Origin: Alphaproteobacteria bacterium
GTDB lineage: Bacteria; Pseudomonadota; Alphaproteobacteria; UBA8366
DNA length: 64,000 bases
Direction: 5' to 3'
Assembly: GCA_009377445.1 (NCBI GenBank)
Contig: WHUA01000014.1
Location: 1-64,000 of the forward strand
Each line of letters begins with the position of its first letter. The stretch's first letter is position 1. Below, piece by piece: positions 49,410-58,735 of this stretch. The position numbers were made by a program, and so were the translations under genes. Below the pieces are notes generated by a model, which ran no database searches, was not told where the DNA came from, and worked only from the letters and a program-made list of their open reading frames with translations.

Positions 49410-52298
49410 CTATTCCGCCGCCTCCTTATACGCTTCCGGCGGCGGGCAACTGCACACCAGATTGCGGTCGCCGTAGACCTGATCGATGCGGTTGACCGGC
49501 GGCCAGTATTTGTCCTCCCGCAGCGAAGACACCGGAAACACCGCCTCCGCGATGCCGTAAGGCCTGTCCCATCCCGCACCCGCGATGTCGTCGAGGGTGT
49601 GCGGCGCGTTTACCAGCGGGTTGTTCTCGCGGTCCAGCCCCCCCGTCTCGATCCGGCGGATCTCCTCGCGGATGGCGATAAGGGCGTCGCAAAAGCGGTC
49701 GATCTCCGCCCGCGACTCGCTTTCCGTCGGCTCGATCATCAGGGTGCCGGCGACCGGCCAGGACATCGTCGGCGCGTGGAAGCCGTAATCCATCAGGCGC
49801 TTCGCCACGTCGTCCACGGACACGCCGGCGCTGTCCTTGAACATCCGCACGTCGATGATGCACTCATGCGCCACGAGGCCGTGCTTCCCGGTGTAGACGA
49901 CCGGGTAATGGGGGCTGAGGCGCCGGGCGATGTAGTTCGCGTTGAGGATGGCCACCTGCGTCGCCTTGGTCAGCCCTTCCGCGCCCATCAGGGCGATATA
50001 GGCCCAGGAGATCGGCAGGATGCCGGCGCTGCCCCAAGGGGCGGCGGAGACCGCTCCCACGCCCTCCGGGCCGCCTTCCGGCACGACCGCATGCCCCGGC
50101 AGATAGGGCGCCAGATGGGCGGCGACGCCGATCGGCCCGACGCCCGGCCCGCCGCCGCCATGCGGGATGCAGAAGGTCTTGTGCAGGTTCAGGTGGGCCA
50201 CGTCCGGCCCGAAGCTGCCCGGCCGGCACAGGCCGACCAGCGCATTCAGGTTGGCGCCGTCCATGTACACTTGGCCGCCGTTCCGGTGCACGATCTCGCA
50301 TATCTCGACGATGCCCTCCTCGAACACGCCGTGGGTCGACGGGTAGGTCACCATGAGCGCCGCGAGCCGTTCGGCGTGCCGCTCGGCCTTCGCCCGCAGG
50401 TCTTCGACGTCGATGTTGCCGTCGTCGTCGCAATCCACCACCACAACGGTCATGCCGGCCATGATCGCGCTCGCCGGGTTGGTGCCGTGCGCCGAGCTGG
50501 GGATCAGGCACAGGTTGCGCCGGGCCTCGCCGCGCGACGCATGGTAGTGCCGGATCACCAGCAGGCCCGCATACTCGCCCTGCGAACCGGCGTTCGGCTG
50601 CAGCGAGACGGCGGCGAATCCGGTGATGCGCTTCAGCATGTCCTCGAGCCCGCGGATCAGCGCCAGCGTGCCTTTCGCCTGATCGGTCGGCGCGAAGGGA
50701 TGGAGGCGGGCGAATTCGGGCCAGGTGACGGGAAGCATCTCCGTCGTCGCGTTGAGCTTCATCGTGCAGGAGCCGAGCGGGATCATCGACCGGTCGAGCG
50801 CGATGTCGCGCGATTGCAGGCGCCGCAGGTAGCGCAGCATTTCCGTTTCGGACCGGTAGGTATTGAAGACCGGATGCGTCAGGCAGGCGGATGTCCGCCG
50901 CAGGGCCGGCGGCAGGGCCGACGGCTGCGTACCGTCGAGCGCGGCCACCGTGACCCCGGCATCGCCGCGTCCGGAGACAGCGCGCCACAGCGCCTCGACA
51001 TCTTCGGCCGTCGTCGTTTCGTCGAACGAGACGCCGACCGTCCGGCCGTCGATCCGGCGCAGATTGAAACCGGCGGCGACCGCGCGGCCGTGAACGGCGG
51101 CGGCGTCGGCGACCGGGACGGCCAGGGTATCGAAGAAATGGGTCCCGGCCGGCGGCGTGCCCAGGCGCTTCAATCCCTCGGCAAAGATGGCCGTCAGCCT
51201 GTGCACGCGCTCGGCAATGGCGCGGAGCCGGTTCGGGCCGTGATAGACGGCGTAGAAGCCGGCCATGACCGCCAGCAGTACCTGCGCGGTGCAGATATTG
51301 CTGGTCGCCTTTTCGCGCCGGATATGCTGCTCGCGCGTCTGCAGCGCGAGCCGCATTGCGGGGCGGCCCCGCGCATCGACCGAAACACCGACCAATCGGC
51401 CTGGTAAGGATCGTTTATAGGCATCGCGCGTAGCAATATAGGCGGCATGCGGACCGCCGAAGCCGAGCGGCACGCCGAACCGCTGCGCGCTGCCGACGAC
51501 GATGTCCGCGCCCCACTCGCCCGGCGGGGTCAGCAGCAGCATCGCCAGCAGATCGGCGGCGACGCAGACCAGCGCGCCCTCTGCATGCGCTTCGTCGACG
51601 AGCGTCGCAAGGCTGTCGATCGAGCCATCGGCCGCCGGGTATTGCAGTAGCAGCCCGAATACGCCTCCCTCGGGCAGGCCGGCGCGATGATCGCCGACGA
51701 CGACCGCGATGCCGAGCGGCTCGGCGCGCGTCCGCACGACGTCGATAGTCTGCGGATGACAGCGGTCCGACACGAAGAAGACGTTGCTCTCGCTCTTGCC
51801 GACGCGGCGGCACATCGTCATGGCCTCGGCGGCCGCCGTCGCTTCGTCGAGCAGCGAGGCGTTGGCCATCTCCATGCCGGTCAGGTCGGCGACCATGGTC
51901 TGGAAGTTGAGCAGGGCCTCGAGCCGGCCCTGGCTGATCTCCGGCTGATAGGGCGTGTAGGCGGTATACCAGCCGGGATTTTCCAGGACGTTGCGCAGGA
52001 TGACCGGCGGCGTGAAGCAGTCGTAATAGCCCATGCCGATGACCGAGCGCATCGGCGTATTCCGCTGCGCCATCCGACGGAGCGCCCCGATCACCTCGCG
52101 CTCGCTGCGACTCGGCGGGAGATCGAGGGGTTTCTTCGAGCGGATCGCCCTCGGCACCGCCTTGTCGACCAGCGCGTCGAGCGAGGCGAAGCCCAGCTCC
52201 TTCAACATGGTGTCGACGTCGCCCTGCGACGGCCCGATATGCCGGTGGATGAAATCGTCGTTCTGTTCCAGCTCGCTCAGCGTCTTGCCACCGGCCAT
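49410..52298 (-). CDS. gcvP: glycine dehydrogenase (decarboxylating), P protein
   Basis: GcvP decarboxylates glycine and passes the methylamine group to lipoyl-GcvH. The single-chain protein (about 962 residues) has FIHRHIGPS at its N-terminus, GYYDCFTPPVILRN, QPNAGSQGEYAGL, SSAHGTNPAS and the PLP lysine in LNLHKTFCIPHGGGGPG. The ATG at 52298 has GGGAGGAG 7 bases upstream. An ATG at 52331 overlaps the gcvH stop (ATGA) and could also start translation. Confidence 0.95.
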   Translation of the reverse strand: MAGGKTLSELEQNDDFIHRHIGPSQGDVDTMLKELGFASLDALVDKAVPRAIRSKKPLDLPPSRSEREVIGALRRMAQRNTPMRSVIGMGYYDCFTPPVILRNVLENPGWYTAYTPYQPEISQGRLEALLNFQTMVADLTGMEMANASLLDEATAAAEAMTMCRRVGKSESNVFFVSDRCHPQTIDVVRTRAEPLGIAVVVGDHRAGLPEGGVFGLLLQYPAADGSIDSLATLVDEAHAEGALVCVAADLLAMLLLTPPGEWGADIVVGSAQRFGVPLGFGGPHAAYIATRDAYKRSLPGRLVGVSVDARGRPAMRLALQTREQHIRREKATSNICTAQVLLAVMAGFYAVYHGPNRLRAIAERVHRLTAIFAEGLKRLGTPPAGTHFFDTLAVPVADAAAVHGRAVAAGFNLRRIDGRTVGVSFDETTTAEDVEALWRAVSGRGDAGVTVAALDGTQPSALPPALRRTSACLTHPVFNTYRSETEMLRYLRRLQSRDIALDRSMIPLGSCTMKLNATTEMLPVTWPEFARLHPFAPTDQAKGTLALIRGLEDMLKRITGFAAVSLQPNAGSQGEYAGLLVIRHYHASRGEARRNLCLIPSSAHGTNPASAIMAGMTVVVVDCDDDGNIDVEDLRAKAERHAERLAALMVTYPSTHGVFEEGIVEICEIVHRNGGQVYMDGANLNALVGLCRPGSFGPDVAHLNLHKTFCIPHGGGGPGVGPIGVAAHLAPYLPGHAVVPEGGPEGVGAVSAAPWGSAGILPISWAYIALMGAEGLTKATQVAILNANYIARRLSPHYPVVYTGKHGLVAHECIIDVRMFKDSAGVSVDDVAKRLMDYGFHAPTMSWPVAGTLMIEPTESESRAEIDRFCDALIAIREEIRRIETGGLDRENNPLVNAPHTLDDIAGAGWDRPYGIAEAVFPVSSLREDKYWPPVNRIDQVYGDRNLVCSCPPPEAYKEAAE

Positions 52299-52327
52299 CA
52301 GGCGGCTCCTCCCTGCCTGTTTGCCCG

Positions 52328-52699
52328 TCATTCCTTGATGAAAGCCGCGTAGGTCTTGGCGTCCATCAGCCCGTCGAGCTCGGACGGGTCCGACAGCTTG
52401 ATCTTGAAGAACCAGCCTTCGCCTTCCGCGTCACCGTTCACGCCCGCCGGCTCTTCGACGATCGCGGCGTTTATCTCCACGATCTCGCCCGAGACGGGCG
52501 TGAAGACCTCGGAGGCGGCCTTTACCGACTCGACCACCGCGATCTGCTCTCCCGCCGACACCTCGGTCCCGACCGCGGGCAACTCGACGAAGACCACGTC
52601 GCCCAACTGCTCCTGGGCGAAATCGCTGATGCCGACCGTGGCGACGGCGCCCCCCACAGCCACCCATTCATGTTCCTCGCTGTATCGCAGGTCATTCAT
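52328..52699 (-). CDS. gcvH: glycine cleavage system H protein
   Basis: GcvH is the lipoylated carrier of the glycine cleavage system. The 123-residue protein has YSEEHEWV, GISDFAQEQLGDVVFVELP, and the lipoylation lysine in VVESVKAASEVFTPVSGE. It is the middle gene of gcvT-gcvH-gcvP. Confidence 0.96.
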   Translation of the reverse strand: MNDLRYSEEHEWVAVGGAVATVGISDFAQEQLGDVVFVELPAVGTEVSAGEQIAVVESVKAASEVFTPVSGEIVEINAAIVEEPAGVNGDAEGEGWFFKIKLSDPSELDGLMDAKTYAAFIKE

Positions 52700-52713
52700 G
52701 GCTCGTTCTCTCC

Positions 52714-53850
52714 TCACCCTTGAGTGGCGGCCGGGCCGCGGTAATAGCGATGTTCGACAAACGGCATATCGGCGACACGCGCCGGCAGAGGCTTGCCGCG
52801 CACGTTCGCATGCAGCGCGGCGCCGGCGGCGGCATGAGCCGTCTCCACATAGCCCATGGCGACCGGCGCGCCAGCCGAGGGACCGAAGCCGCCGCTCGTC
52901 ACCACGCCGATCGCGGCACCGTCCTTGTCCGTAAGAACGGCGCCTTCGCGAACCGGCGCGCGGCCGTCCGGACGGATGCCGACGCGCACCCGCGATGTTC
53001 CTTCCGCGAACTGACGCTGGATGACGGAATCGCCGGGGAAACCGCCTTCCTCGCGCCGCCGCTTGCCGATGGCCCAGGCGAGGCCCGCCTCGATCGGCGT
53101 GGTCGTCGCGTCGATGTCGTGGCCGTAGAGGCAGAGGCCCGCCTCCAGCCGCAGCGAATCCCGGGCGCCGAGCCCGATCGGGCGCACTTCGGGATCGGCA
53201 AGCAGGGATTCCGCCACGACGACGGCTGCGTCGGCGGGAACGGATATCTCGAATCCGTCCTCGCCGGTATAGCCGGACCGCGAGACCATGCAATCGGTCC
53301 CCGCCACGGCGATGGTCGCGCTGCTCATGAACCGGAGATCGGAAAGCCTGACTTGCGTGTGACGCTGCAGCGCGCCGGCCGCCTTGGGGCCCTGCAGCGC
53401 CAGCAGCGCCCGGTCGACCTGCGGCAGGATGTCGATGGACGGCGCCAGTTCGGCGCGCAAATGCGCGATGTCGGCTTCCTTGCAGGCGGCATTGACGATG
53501 ACGAACAAGCCGTTGTCCGACCGCGTCACCATCAAGTCGTCGAGGATGCCGCCGGCCGGGTTCAGCAGCATCGTGTAGCGCATCCGGCCCGGGCGCAGCG
53601 CCTGCAGGTCGCCGGGCACGAGCTTCTCCAGCGCCGCGGCCGCCGCGCCGCCGCGCAGCGTCACCTGGCCCATATGGGATACGTCGAAGAGGCCGGCCGC
53701 GGCGCGGGTGTGGAGATGCTCCTTCAGGATACCGTCGGCAAACTGCACGGGCATCTCATAGCCGGCGAAGGGCACCAGCTTCGCGCCCAGCGAACGGTGG
53801 AGCTCCGTAAGCGGCGTGGTCTTCAACGGCACTATGATGTCACCCGGCAA
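52714..53850 (-). CDS. gcvT: aminomethyltransferase, glycine cleavage T protein
   Basis: GcvT moves the methylene group from GcvH-bound aminomethyl-lipoate to tetrahydrofolate. The 378-residue protein has TPLTELHRSLGAKLVPFAGYEMPVQ at its N-terminal region, the catalytic-site GLFDVSHMGQ, SRSGYTGEDGFEI and RDSLRLEAGLCLYGHDID. The TTG start at 53850 is supported by GGAGGA 7 bases upstream; a GTG at 53832 is an alternative. Expression is probably controlled by the tandem glycine riboswitch upstream. Confidence 0.93.
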   Translation of the reverse strand: MPGDIIVPLKTTPLTELHRSLGAKLVPFAGYEMPVQFADGILKEHLHTRAAAGLFDVSHMGQVTLRGGAAAAALEKLVPGDLQALRPGRMRYTMLLNPAGGILDDLMVTRSDNGLFVIVNAACKEADIAHLRAELAPSIDILPQVDRALLALQGPKAAGALQRHTQVRLSDLRFMSSATIAVAGTDCMVSRSGYTGEDGFEISVPADAAVVVAESLLADPEVRPIGLGARDSLRLEAGLCLYGHDIDATTTPIEAGLAWAIGKRRREEGGFPGDSVIQRQFAEGTSRVRVGIRPDGRAPVREGAVLTDKDGAAIGVVTSGGFGPSAGAPVAMGYVETAHAAAGAALHANVRGKPLPARVADMPFVEHRYYRGPAATQG

Positions 53851-53880
53851 GGCGGCTTCCTCCGACAGACGCGCATCAAC

Positions 53881-53910
53881 GCTCGGAACCGGGAAAAACC
53901 CCTTCCGAGC
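53881..53910 (-). promoter_or_regulatory. hairpin between glycine riboswitch and gcvT (expression platform)
   Basis: GCTCGGAA and TTCCGAGC form an 8-bp perfect stem around a loop with a T-run. It lies between aptamer 2 and the gcvT ribosome-binding site, the position expected for the riboswitch expression platform. Its T-run is inside the loop, so it is not a classical terminator; a translational or Rho-dependent switch is possible. Confidence 0.45.
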
Positions 53911-54115
53911 CCCGCTCTGTCGTGGAACCTGAGAGTATCACCGGACCGGCGAAACCCGCCGCGGCTTACCCCCTTCGGTGAGCCGCCCCGGCGATAGCCG
54001 GCGCGCCTGCTCTCCAGAGTGCCCTTATCCTGCGGTCCTTTCGCCTGAGAGATTCCGGGGCGGTTGCTCCTTCGGCGCCGGCGCGGTTTGTACCGCACCG
54101 GTCTCTCCCGCAGGG
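53911..54115 (-). promoter_or_regulatory. tandem glycine riboswitch
   Basis: Minus-strand RNA has two glycine aptamers in series. Aptamer 1 (about 54115-54022) has GCGGGAGAGACCGG, CGCCGAAGGAGCAA and AATCTCTCAGGCGAAAGGACCGC. Aptamer 2 (about 54012-53911) has CTCTGGAGAGC, CACCGAAGGGGGTAAG and ATACTCTCAGGTTCCACGACAGAG. These are the conserved segments of the gcvT motif. Glycine binding would turn on the downstream gcvT-gcvH-gcvP operon. Confidence 0.92.
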
Positions 54116-54197
54116 ATCGACGGGCCTGTAACTCACTGTCCTAAGCTACGTGGATGGCCGGAATTGTCAACCGAAGAGAGGGCGGCCGGACGATGCT

Positions 54198-54725
54198 TCA
54201 GCGGTCGCGCTGCCGCTTCCTGTTGTAGGCCAATTCTTCCGGCGTCATTTCGAAGCCCATATAAACGATGTAGTCCTTCGGCAGCGCCTCTTTCTTCTTC
54301 GGAATGGTGACGGTGACCGCCTCGGAGAAGTCGAGCGCGTTTTCCTGGCGCTGGAATTTCGCGATCATCGGAAACTTGGTCCGGGTCAGGACATTCTTAT
54401 CCTTGTCGAGGATCGCCACGAAATAAACGAAACTCGCCTCGCCCTTGGCGTTGGCCGGGCCGCGCGCAACCTCCATCGCGATTTGCAGCTCCATGTCGAC
54501 GCTCTTTTCGTCGACATCGCAGACGCCGGAAATCGCCTTCATCTTGGTGCGAAAGAGCACATCCGCCGGGCTGGCGGCGGAGCCCGGCGCGAAGCGGACA
54601 AGCTCGCCCGGACCGTCGAGAATTGCCGTGGACGGACAAATATCGGGCGAGCCTTCGTCGAGGAAGGCGCAACCGGAAAATGCCGGCAGCAACGCCAGAG
54701 CGGCAATGAGAGGGCTGGATCGCAA
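54198..54725 (-). CDS. putative lipoprotein of unknown function
   Basis: A 175-residue protein with an export signal and a probable lipobox (FSGC near residue 19). The rest is soluble and beta-rich (EASFVYFVAILDKDKNVLTRT, FSEAVTVTIPKKKEALPKDY). The start is a TTG at 54725. No enzyme motif was recognised. Similar small conserved lipoproteins occur in Rhodospirillales, but I cannot name a family. Confidence 0.6.
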   Translation of the reverse strand: MRSSPLIAALALLPAFSGCAFLDEGSPDICPSTAILDGPGELVRFAPGSAASPADVLFRTKMKAISGVCDVDEKSVDMELQIAMEVARGPANAKGEASFVYFVAILDKDKNVLTRTKFPMIAKFQRQENALDFSEAVTVTIPKKKEALPKDYIVYMGFEMTPEELAYNRKRQRDR

Positions 54726-54741
54726 GCTGGAAGTCCCCGCG

Positions 54742-54984
54742 CTAGGTGAGCGATGCGTGCGTTCCGTCGCACATCGTCGGCGTGCCGGTATGTTTGCAGC
54801 CGCAGAAATAGACGGTCCGCGACCGCTGCGCCTTGTATTCGACAGGGCTCAGTCCGGTACCCTTATGGCTGCCGTCGCAGAACGGCTGCGCCTTGCTCCG
54901 TCCGCACGCACACCACCAATAGGATTTCCCCGCCTCGACGTCCGTCGCATAGGGCGTCTTTTGGGCAATGAGCGGCTTTTCCAT
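54742..54984 (-). CDS. CDGSH iron-sulfur domain protein (two motifs)
   Basis: An 80-residue protein with two CDGSH-type 2Fe-2S motifs: CACGRSKAQPFCDGSH at about 45-60 and CGCKHTGTPTMCDGTH at about 73-77 onward. Such proteins bind redox-active clusters through three Cys and one His each. The ATG at 54984 has AGGAGGG just upstream. It may be cotranscribed with the downstream lipoprotein gene. Confidence 0.88.
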   Translation of the reverse strand: MEKPLIAQKTPYATDVEAGKSYWWCACGRSKAQPFCDGSHKGTGLSPVEYKAQRSRTVYFCGCKHTGTPTMCDGTHASLT

Positions 54985-55218
54985 CGGGACGGGACCCTCC
55001 TGAACATCCAGGGGACGGGCCGCCGACCGACAGTCCGCACGCAACCGCGAACTGCGGCATTGACGCCCTAGCGCGCTGGATACTAGACAAGCTGCTACCG
55101 CACGACAAGGTCCGGCGGCGGCGCCCCGATGCCCTTCCCGTCAAGGTCGGCTGCTTCGGCACTGGATACCGTCCTGCCGCGCGCCGGCTTTTCCCGCGGC
55201 ACTGAAACGGAAGCTGAG

Positions 55219-56178
55219 ATGGCCGTCTATACAGAGGTATCGGACGAGGATCTGGAACGGTTCGTGGGCGACTACGATATCGGCGAAGTTCTGTCGTGCA
55301 AGGGCATCGCCGAAGGCGTCGAGAACAGCAACTACCTGCTTCATACCGAGAAGGGCCAGTACATCCTGACGCTGTACGAGCGCCGCGTCGCGCCGGCGGA
55401 CCTGCCCTATTTCCTGAACCTCATGGAGCATCTGGCGGCCAACAAGATCCCCTGCCCGACGCCGCTGCACGGGAAGGACGGCAAATCGCTGCGAAACCTG
55501 TGCGGACGGCCCGCGGCGATCATCACTTTCCTCGCCGGAATGTGGCCACGCCGGGTCCAGCCCTTCCACTGCGCGGCGCTCGGCGAGGCGCTGGCGAAAT
55601 TCCACCTTGCGGGCGCGTCTTACGCGATGAGCCGCCGCAACAACCTCTCCGTCGATGCCTGGCGGCCCCTGTTCCAGTCCTGCGCCGACCGCGCCGACAG
55701 GGTCAAGCCGGGACTATCGTCCGTGCTTGCCGGGGAGCTCGACTATCTCGAGGCGAACTGGCCGCGCGATCTGCCGAGCGGCGTCTGCCACGCTGACCTG
55801 TTTCCGGACAACGTCTTCTTTCGCCATGAGAAGCTTTCGGGGATCATCGACTTCTATTTTGCGTGCAACGATTTCCTGGCTTACGACGTGAGCATCTGCC
55901 TCAACGCCTGGTGCTTCGAGCGCGACTGCAGCTTCAACGTCACGAAGGCCAAGCTGCTGCTCTCCTCCTACCGCAAGGCACGGCCGTTCGCGCCGGAGGA
56001 GATCGACGCGATGCCGCTGCTGGCGCGCGGCAACGCGATGCGCTTCCTGCTGACCCGTCTCTACGATTGGCTGCACCATCCGAAGGGCGCGTTCGTCCGC
56101 CCGAAAGACCCGCTGGAGTATCTCCGCATCCTCAAGTTCCACCAGCAGGTCAAGAACGCGGGCGCGTACGGCCTGTGA
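55219..56178 (+). CDS. thrB: homoserine kinase (type II)
   Basis: Phosphorylates homoserine in threonine synthesis. The 319-residue protein belongs to the choline-kinase-like type II family used by Alphaproteobacteria and pseudomonads: AVYTEVSDEDLERFVGDYDIG at the start region, GVENSNYLLHTEKGQYILTLYE, and catalytic HADLFPDNVFF followed by GIIDFYFACND. thrC is 4 kb away on the other strand. Its stop overlaps the rnhA GTG (GTGA). Confidence 0.93.
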   Translation: MAVYTEVSDEDLERFVGDYDIGEVLSCKGIAEGVENSNYLLHTEKGQYILTLYERRVAPADLPYFLNLMEHLAANKIPCPTPLHGKDGKSLRNLCGRPAAIITFLAGMWPRRVQPFHCAALGEALAKFHLAGASYAMSRRNNLSVDAWRPLFQSCADRADRVKPGLSSVLAGELDYLEANWPRDLPSGVCHADLFPDNVFFRHEKLSGIIDFYFACNDFLAYDVSICLNAWCFERDCSFNVTKAKLLLSSYRKARPFAPEEIDAMPLLARGNAMRFLLTRLYDWLHHPKGAFVRPKDPLEYLRILKFHQQVKNAGAYGL

Positions 56179-56621
56179 CGACGCGCCAGGACGGACTTAT
56201 CGAGATATTCACGGACGGCGCCTGCAGTGGAAATCCCGGGCCCGGCGGATGGGGCGCCATCCTGCGCTGGCGCGGCGAGGAACGGGAGATGAACGGCGGC
56301 GAGCCTGACACGACCAACAATCGCATGGAGATGATGGCCGCAATCCGCGCGCTCGAGACGCTGAAGCGGCCGGCCACGGTGCGACTCCATACCGACAGCG
56401 CCTACCTGCGGGACGGGATCACCCGGTGGATCCACGCCTGGAAGGTCAAAGGCTGGAAAACAGCCGACAAGAAGCCGGTCAAGAACGTCGATCTCTGGCA
56501 GCGGCTGGAAGCCGCGGCCGAGCGCCATCGGGTGGAATGGGTCTGGGTCCGGGGCCATGCGGGCCATCCGGAAAACGAGCGCGCCGACGCGCTGGCGCGC
56601 GCGGGTATTCCCAAGAGATAA
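56175..56621 (+). CDS. rnhA: ribonuclease HI
   Basis: RNase HI degrades RNA in RNA:DNA hybrids. The 148-residue protein has IFTDGACSGNPGPGGWGAILRW, MEMMAAIRALE, TDSAYLRDGITRWI and WVRGHAGHPENERADALA, so all acidic catalytic residues are present. The GTG start overlaps the thrB stop. The thrB-rnhA pairing is conserved in Alphaproteobacteria. The window also encodes RNase HII. Confidence 0.96.
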   Translation: MTTRQDGLIEIFTDGACSGNPGPGGWGAILRWRGEEREMNGGEPDTTNNRMEMMAAIRALETLKRPATVRLHTDSAYLRDGITRWIHAWKVKGWKTADKKPVKNVDLWQRLEAAAERHRVEWVWVRGHAGHPENERADALARAGIPKR

Positions 56622-56678
56622 CGCAGGGAGCCTCTCTGCCCCAGCAGAATGCTCCCCGCGTCCGAACTCTCGCCGTTA

Positions 56679-57161
56679 TCAGATCTGGCCGAGAATGGTT
56701 TCGGCGCCGGAGATTTCCAGCGCGCCACCCTCTTCGAGGTTCAGATTCTTGACGACGCCGTCGTCGACGAGCATCGAAAAACGCCGCGAACGCACGCCGA
56801 GGCCGCGGCCGGTCAAGTCCAGCTCGATACCCATCTTCTTCGTCAGCTCGCCGCTGCCGTCACCCAGCATTTCGACCTTGCCGGCGGATTGCTGGTCCTT
56901 CGCCCAGGCGCCCATCACGAAAGCGTCATTGACCGACATGCAAGCAATGGTGTCGACACCCTTCGCCTTCAGCGCAGCGGCGTTCTGGACGAAGCCCGGG
57001 ACGTGTTTCGCGGAACAGGTCGGCGTGAAAGCGCCGGGCAGGCCGAACAACACCACCTTCTTTCCGGAGAACAGCTGGTCCGTGGTCACGGCCTCCGGCC
57101 CTTTTTCGCCCAATCGATAGAGCGTCGCCGACGGAATCTTGTCACCAACCTTGATCGTCAT
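56679..57161 (-). CDS. peroxiredoxin (Prx5-like redoxin)
   Basis: A 160-residue thiol peroxidase that reduces hydroperoxides. The active site is PGAFTPTCSAKHVPGF with the peroxidatic cysteine in TPTC, followed by DTIACMSVNDAFVMGAW, typical of the Prx5 group. The ATG at 57161 has GGGAG upstream; a longer frame to 57248 is unsupported. Confidence 0.93.
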   Translation of the reverse strand: MTIKVGDKIPSATLYRLGEKGPEAVTTDQLFSGKKVVLFGLPGAFTPTCSAKHVPGFVQNAAALKAKGVDTIACMSVNDAFVMGAWAKDQQSAGKVEMLGDGSGELTKKMGIELDLTGRGLGVRSRRFSMLVDDGVVKNLNLEEGGALEISGAETILGQI

Positions 57162-57515
57162 GTCCAAACTCCCATGCGCAAAATCTGCTTGTTCTGGACG
57201 CGCTGCGTCCGGCTCGGAAGACATAAGCCAAGCACGAGGACAGGCCAACCGTAAAGTGCCGCGGCCATGCAGGCGGCCCCGGACGGCGCGACGGCATATG
57301 CCCCGGCCTTCCGGCGCAAGCGGCCATGGCGTTGCAATATCGCCTATTAATTTGAAATATATGGGAAAATAGGATCGTCCGGCCTTCGGATGGCAGCCCT
57401 GGGGGGCAGGGCTACCCCTCCTGCGACCGCAATGCCGCCTTTCGATTCAGTTTGAATATGGCGCGGGCTATTATTATTTCATCACTATGCGCACGCGCAG
57501 AGAGAGCGAACGGCA
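57162..57515. other. 354-bp divergent intergenic region, peroxiredoxin / yqgE
   Basis: No coding region is supported. It contains a moderately AT-rich stretch (57340-57375 and 57445-57485) that probably holds promoters, and a perfect 7-bp stem AGCCCTG/CAGGGCT with a five-G loop at 57395-57413. The hairpin has no T-run, so it is not an intrinsic terminator. Confidence 0.4.
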
Positions 57516-58106
57516 ATGGACGTTTTCGACATCAAGCATGGCGGCCCCGAAAGCGGATACCTGACCGGCCAGCTTCTTATCGCCATGCCGGCCATGCGCG
57601 ACCCGCGATTCGAGAAGAGCGTCATCTACATGTGCGTCCACAATGCGGAAGGCGCGGTCGGCTTGGTGCTGAACCGCCAGATCGAGAGCATCACCTTCCC
57701 CGACCTTCTGAAGCAGCTCAACATCGAGCCGGCGGATTCCGCGCCCAACCTGCCGATTCATTTCGGCGGCCCGGTGGAAACCGGTCGCGGCTTCGTGCTG
57801 CACAGCGCCGACTACGGGCAAACGGGCACGATCATGGTCGGCGACATGGTCGGCCTGACCGCCACGGTGGACATCCTCAAGGACATGGCGGCGCATCGCG
57901 GGCCGAAGAATTCCCTGCTCGCGCTCGGGTACGCCGGCTGGGGACCGGGACAGCTCGACGGCGAGATCCAGCAGAATGCCTGGCTCAACGTGCCGGCGGA
58001 CGAGGGCCTGATCTTCGATTCCGCCATCGACACGAAGTGGGCCCGCGCGATCGCCAAGATCGGCGTCGATCCCTCATTACTCTCGGGCGACGCGGGTCAC
58101 GCATAG
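57516..58106 (+). CDS. YqgE/AlgH family protein
   Basis: A 196-residue protein of the UPF0301 (YqgE/AlgH) family: GYLTGQLLIAMPAMRDPRFEKSVIYMC, NRQIESITFPDLL, HFGGPVETGRGFVLH and ALGYAGWGPGQLDGEIQQNAW are all present. The family is widespread and its function is not settled. Its end overlaps the convergent acetyltransferase gene by 10 bp. Confidence 0.93.
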   Translation: MDVFDIKHGGPESGYLTGQLLIAMPAMRDPRFEKSVIYMCVHNAEGAVGLVLNRQIESITFPDLLKQLNIEPADSAPNLPIHFGGPVETGRGFVLHSADYGQTGTIMVGDMVGLTATVDILKDMAAHRGPKNSLLALGYAGWGPGQLDGEIQQNAWLNVPADEGLIFDSAIDTKWARAIAKIGVDPSLLSGDAGHA

Positions 58107-58714
58107 AGCGAGGTCGCCCGCTTCACGATCGACGGGCGCGGATCGTCGTGCAGGATCGCATGCGTCATGTGATCCTGCCACTTGCCATTGATGCAGAGAT
58201 AGCGGCGCGCGATCCCTTCTTCCTTGAAGCCGAGCTTCCCCAGCAGCCGGCGGCTGGCCTCGTTGTGCAGCAGGCAGGCTGCCTCGACCCGGTTGAGTCC
58301 CAGCGTCTCGAAGGAGAAGTGCAGCACGAGGGCGACCGCCTCGGACATATGGCCCTTTCCGGCATGGGGCTCGCCCATCCAGTAGCCGATGCTGCCGCTT
58401 TGCGACACGCCCCGCCTGACGTTCGATAGCGTGATGCCGCCGAGCAGCCGGTCGCTGCCTTGCTCGAACACGAAGAAGGCGAAACCGGTGCGCACGCGCC
58501 AATCCTCGCAGAAGCGCCGGAGCCGGCGGCGATAGGCGGCCGGCGTGGCCGCATCCGACGGCCAGGCCGGCTCCCAGGGAATGAGAAAATCCCGGCTGGC
58601 GTGGCGAAGCTGCACCCACTGCCGCTCGTCGCCGCGGCGCGGTGGCCGAATGTAAACATGGGAGCCATCGATGCGGGTCGAAGGCATCCGCTTGGCAAAT
58701 AGCCCGAACATCAT
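58097..58714 (-). CDS. GNAT acetyltransferase, RimJ/RimL-like
   Basis: A 205-residue GNAT protein similar to the ribosomal-protein N-acetyltransferases. It has VYIRPPRRGDERQWVQLRHAS, the acetyl-CoA region GYWMGEPHAGKGHMSEAV, and NEASRRLLGKLGFKEEGIARRY. The substrate may be a ribosomal protein or another amine. It follows the M16 peptidase and thrC on the same strand, an arrangement common in Alphaproteobacteria. Confidence 0.88.
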   Translation of the reverse strand: MMFGLFAKRMPSTRIDGSHVYIRPPRRGDERQWVQLRHASRDFLIPWEPAWPSDAATPAAYRRRLRRFCEDWRVRTGFAFFVFEQGSDRLLGGITLSNVRRGVSQSGSIGYWMGEPHAGKGHMSEAVALVLHFSFETLGLNRVEAACLLHNEASRRLLGKLGFKEEGIARRYLCINGKWQDHMTHAILHDDPRPSIVKRATSLYA

Positions 58715-58735
58715 CGCTCTCGGGAAGGACGTCGC

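Noticed and set aside
57395..57413. Hairpin as an intrinsic terminator
   Set aside because: The stem is followed by ACCCCTCC rather than a T-run, and no gene ends just before it.
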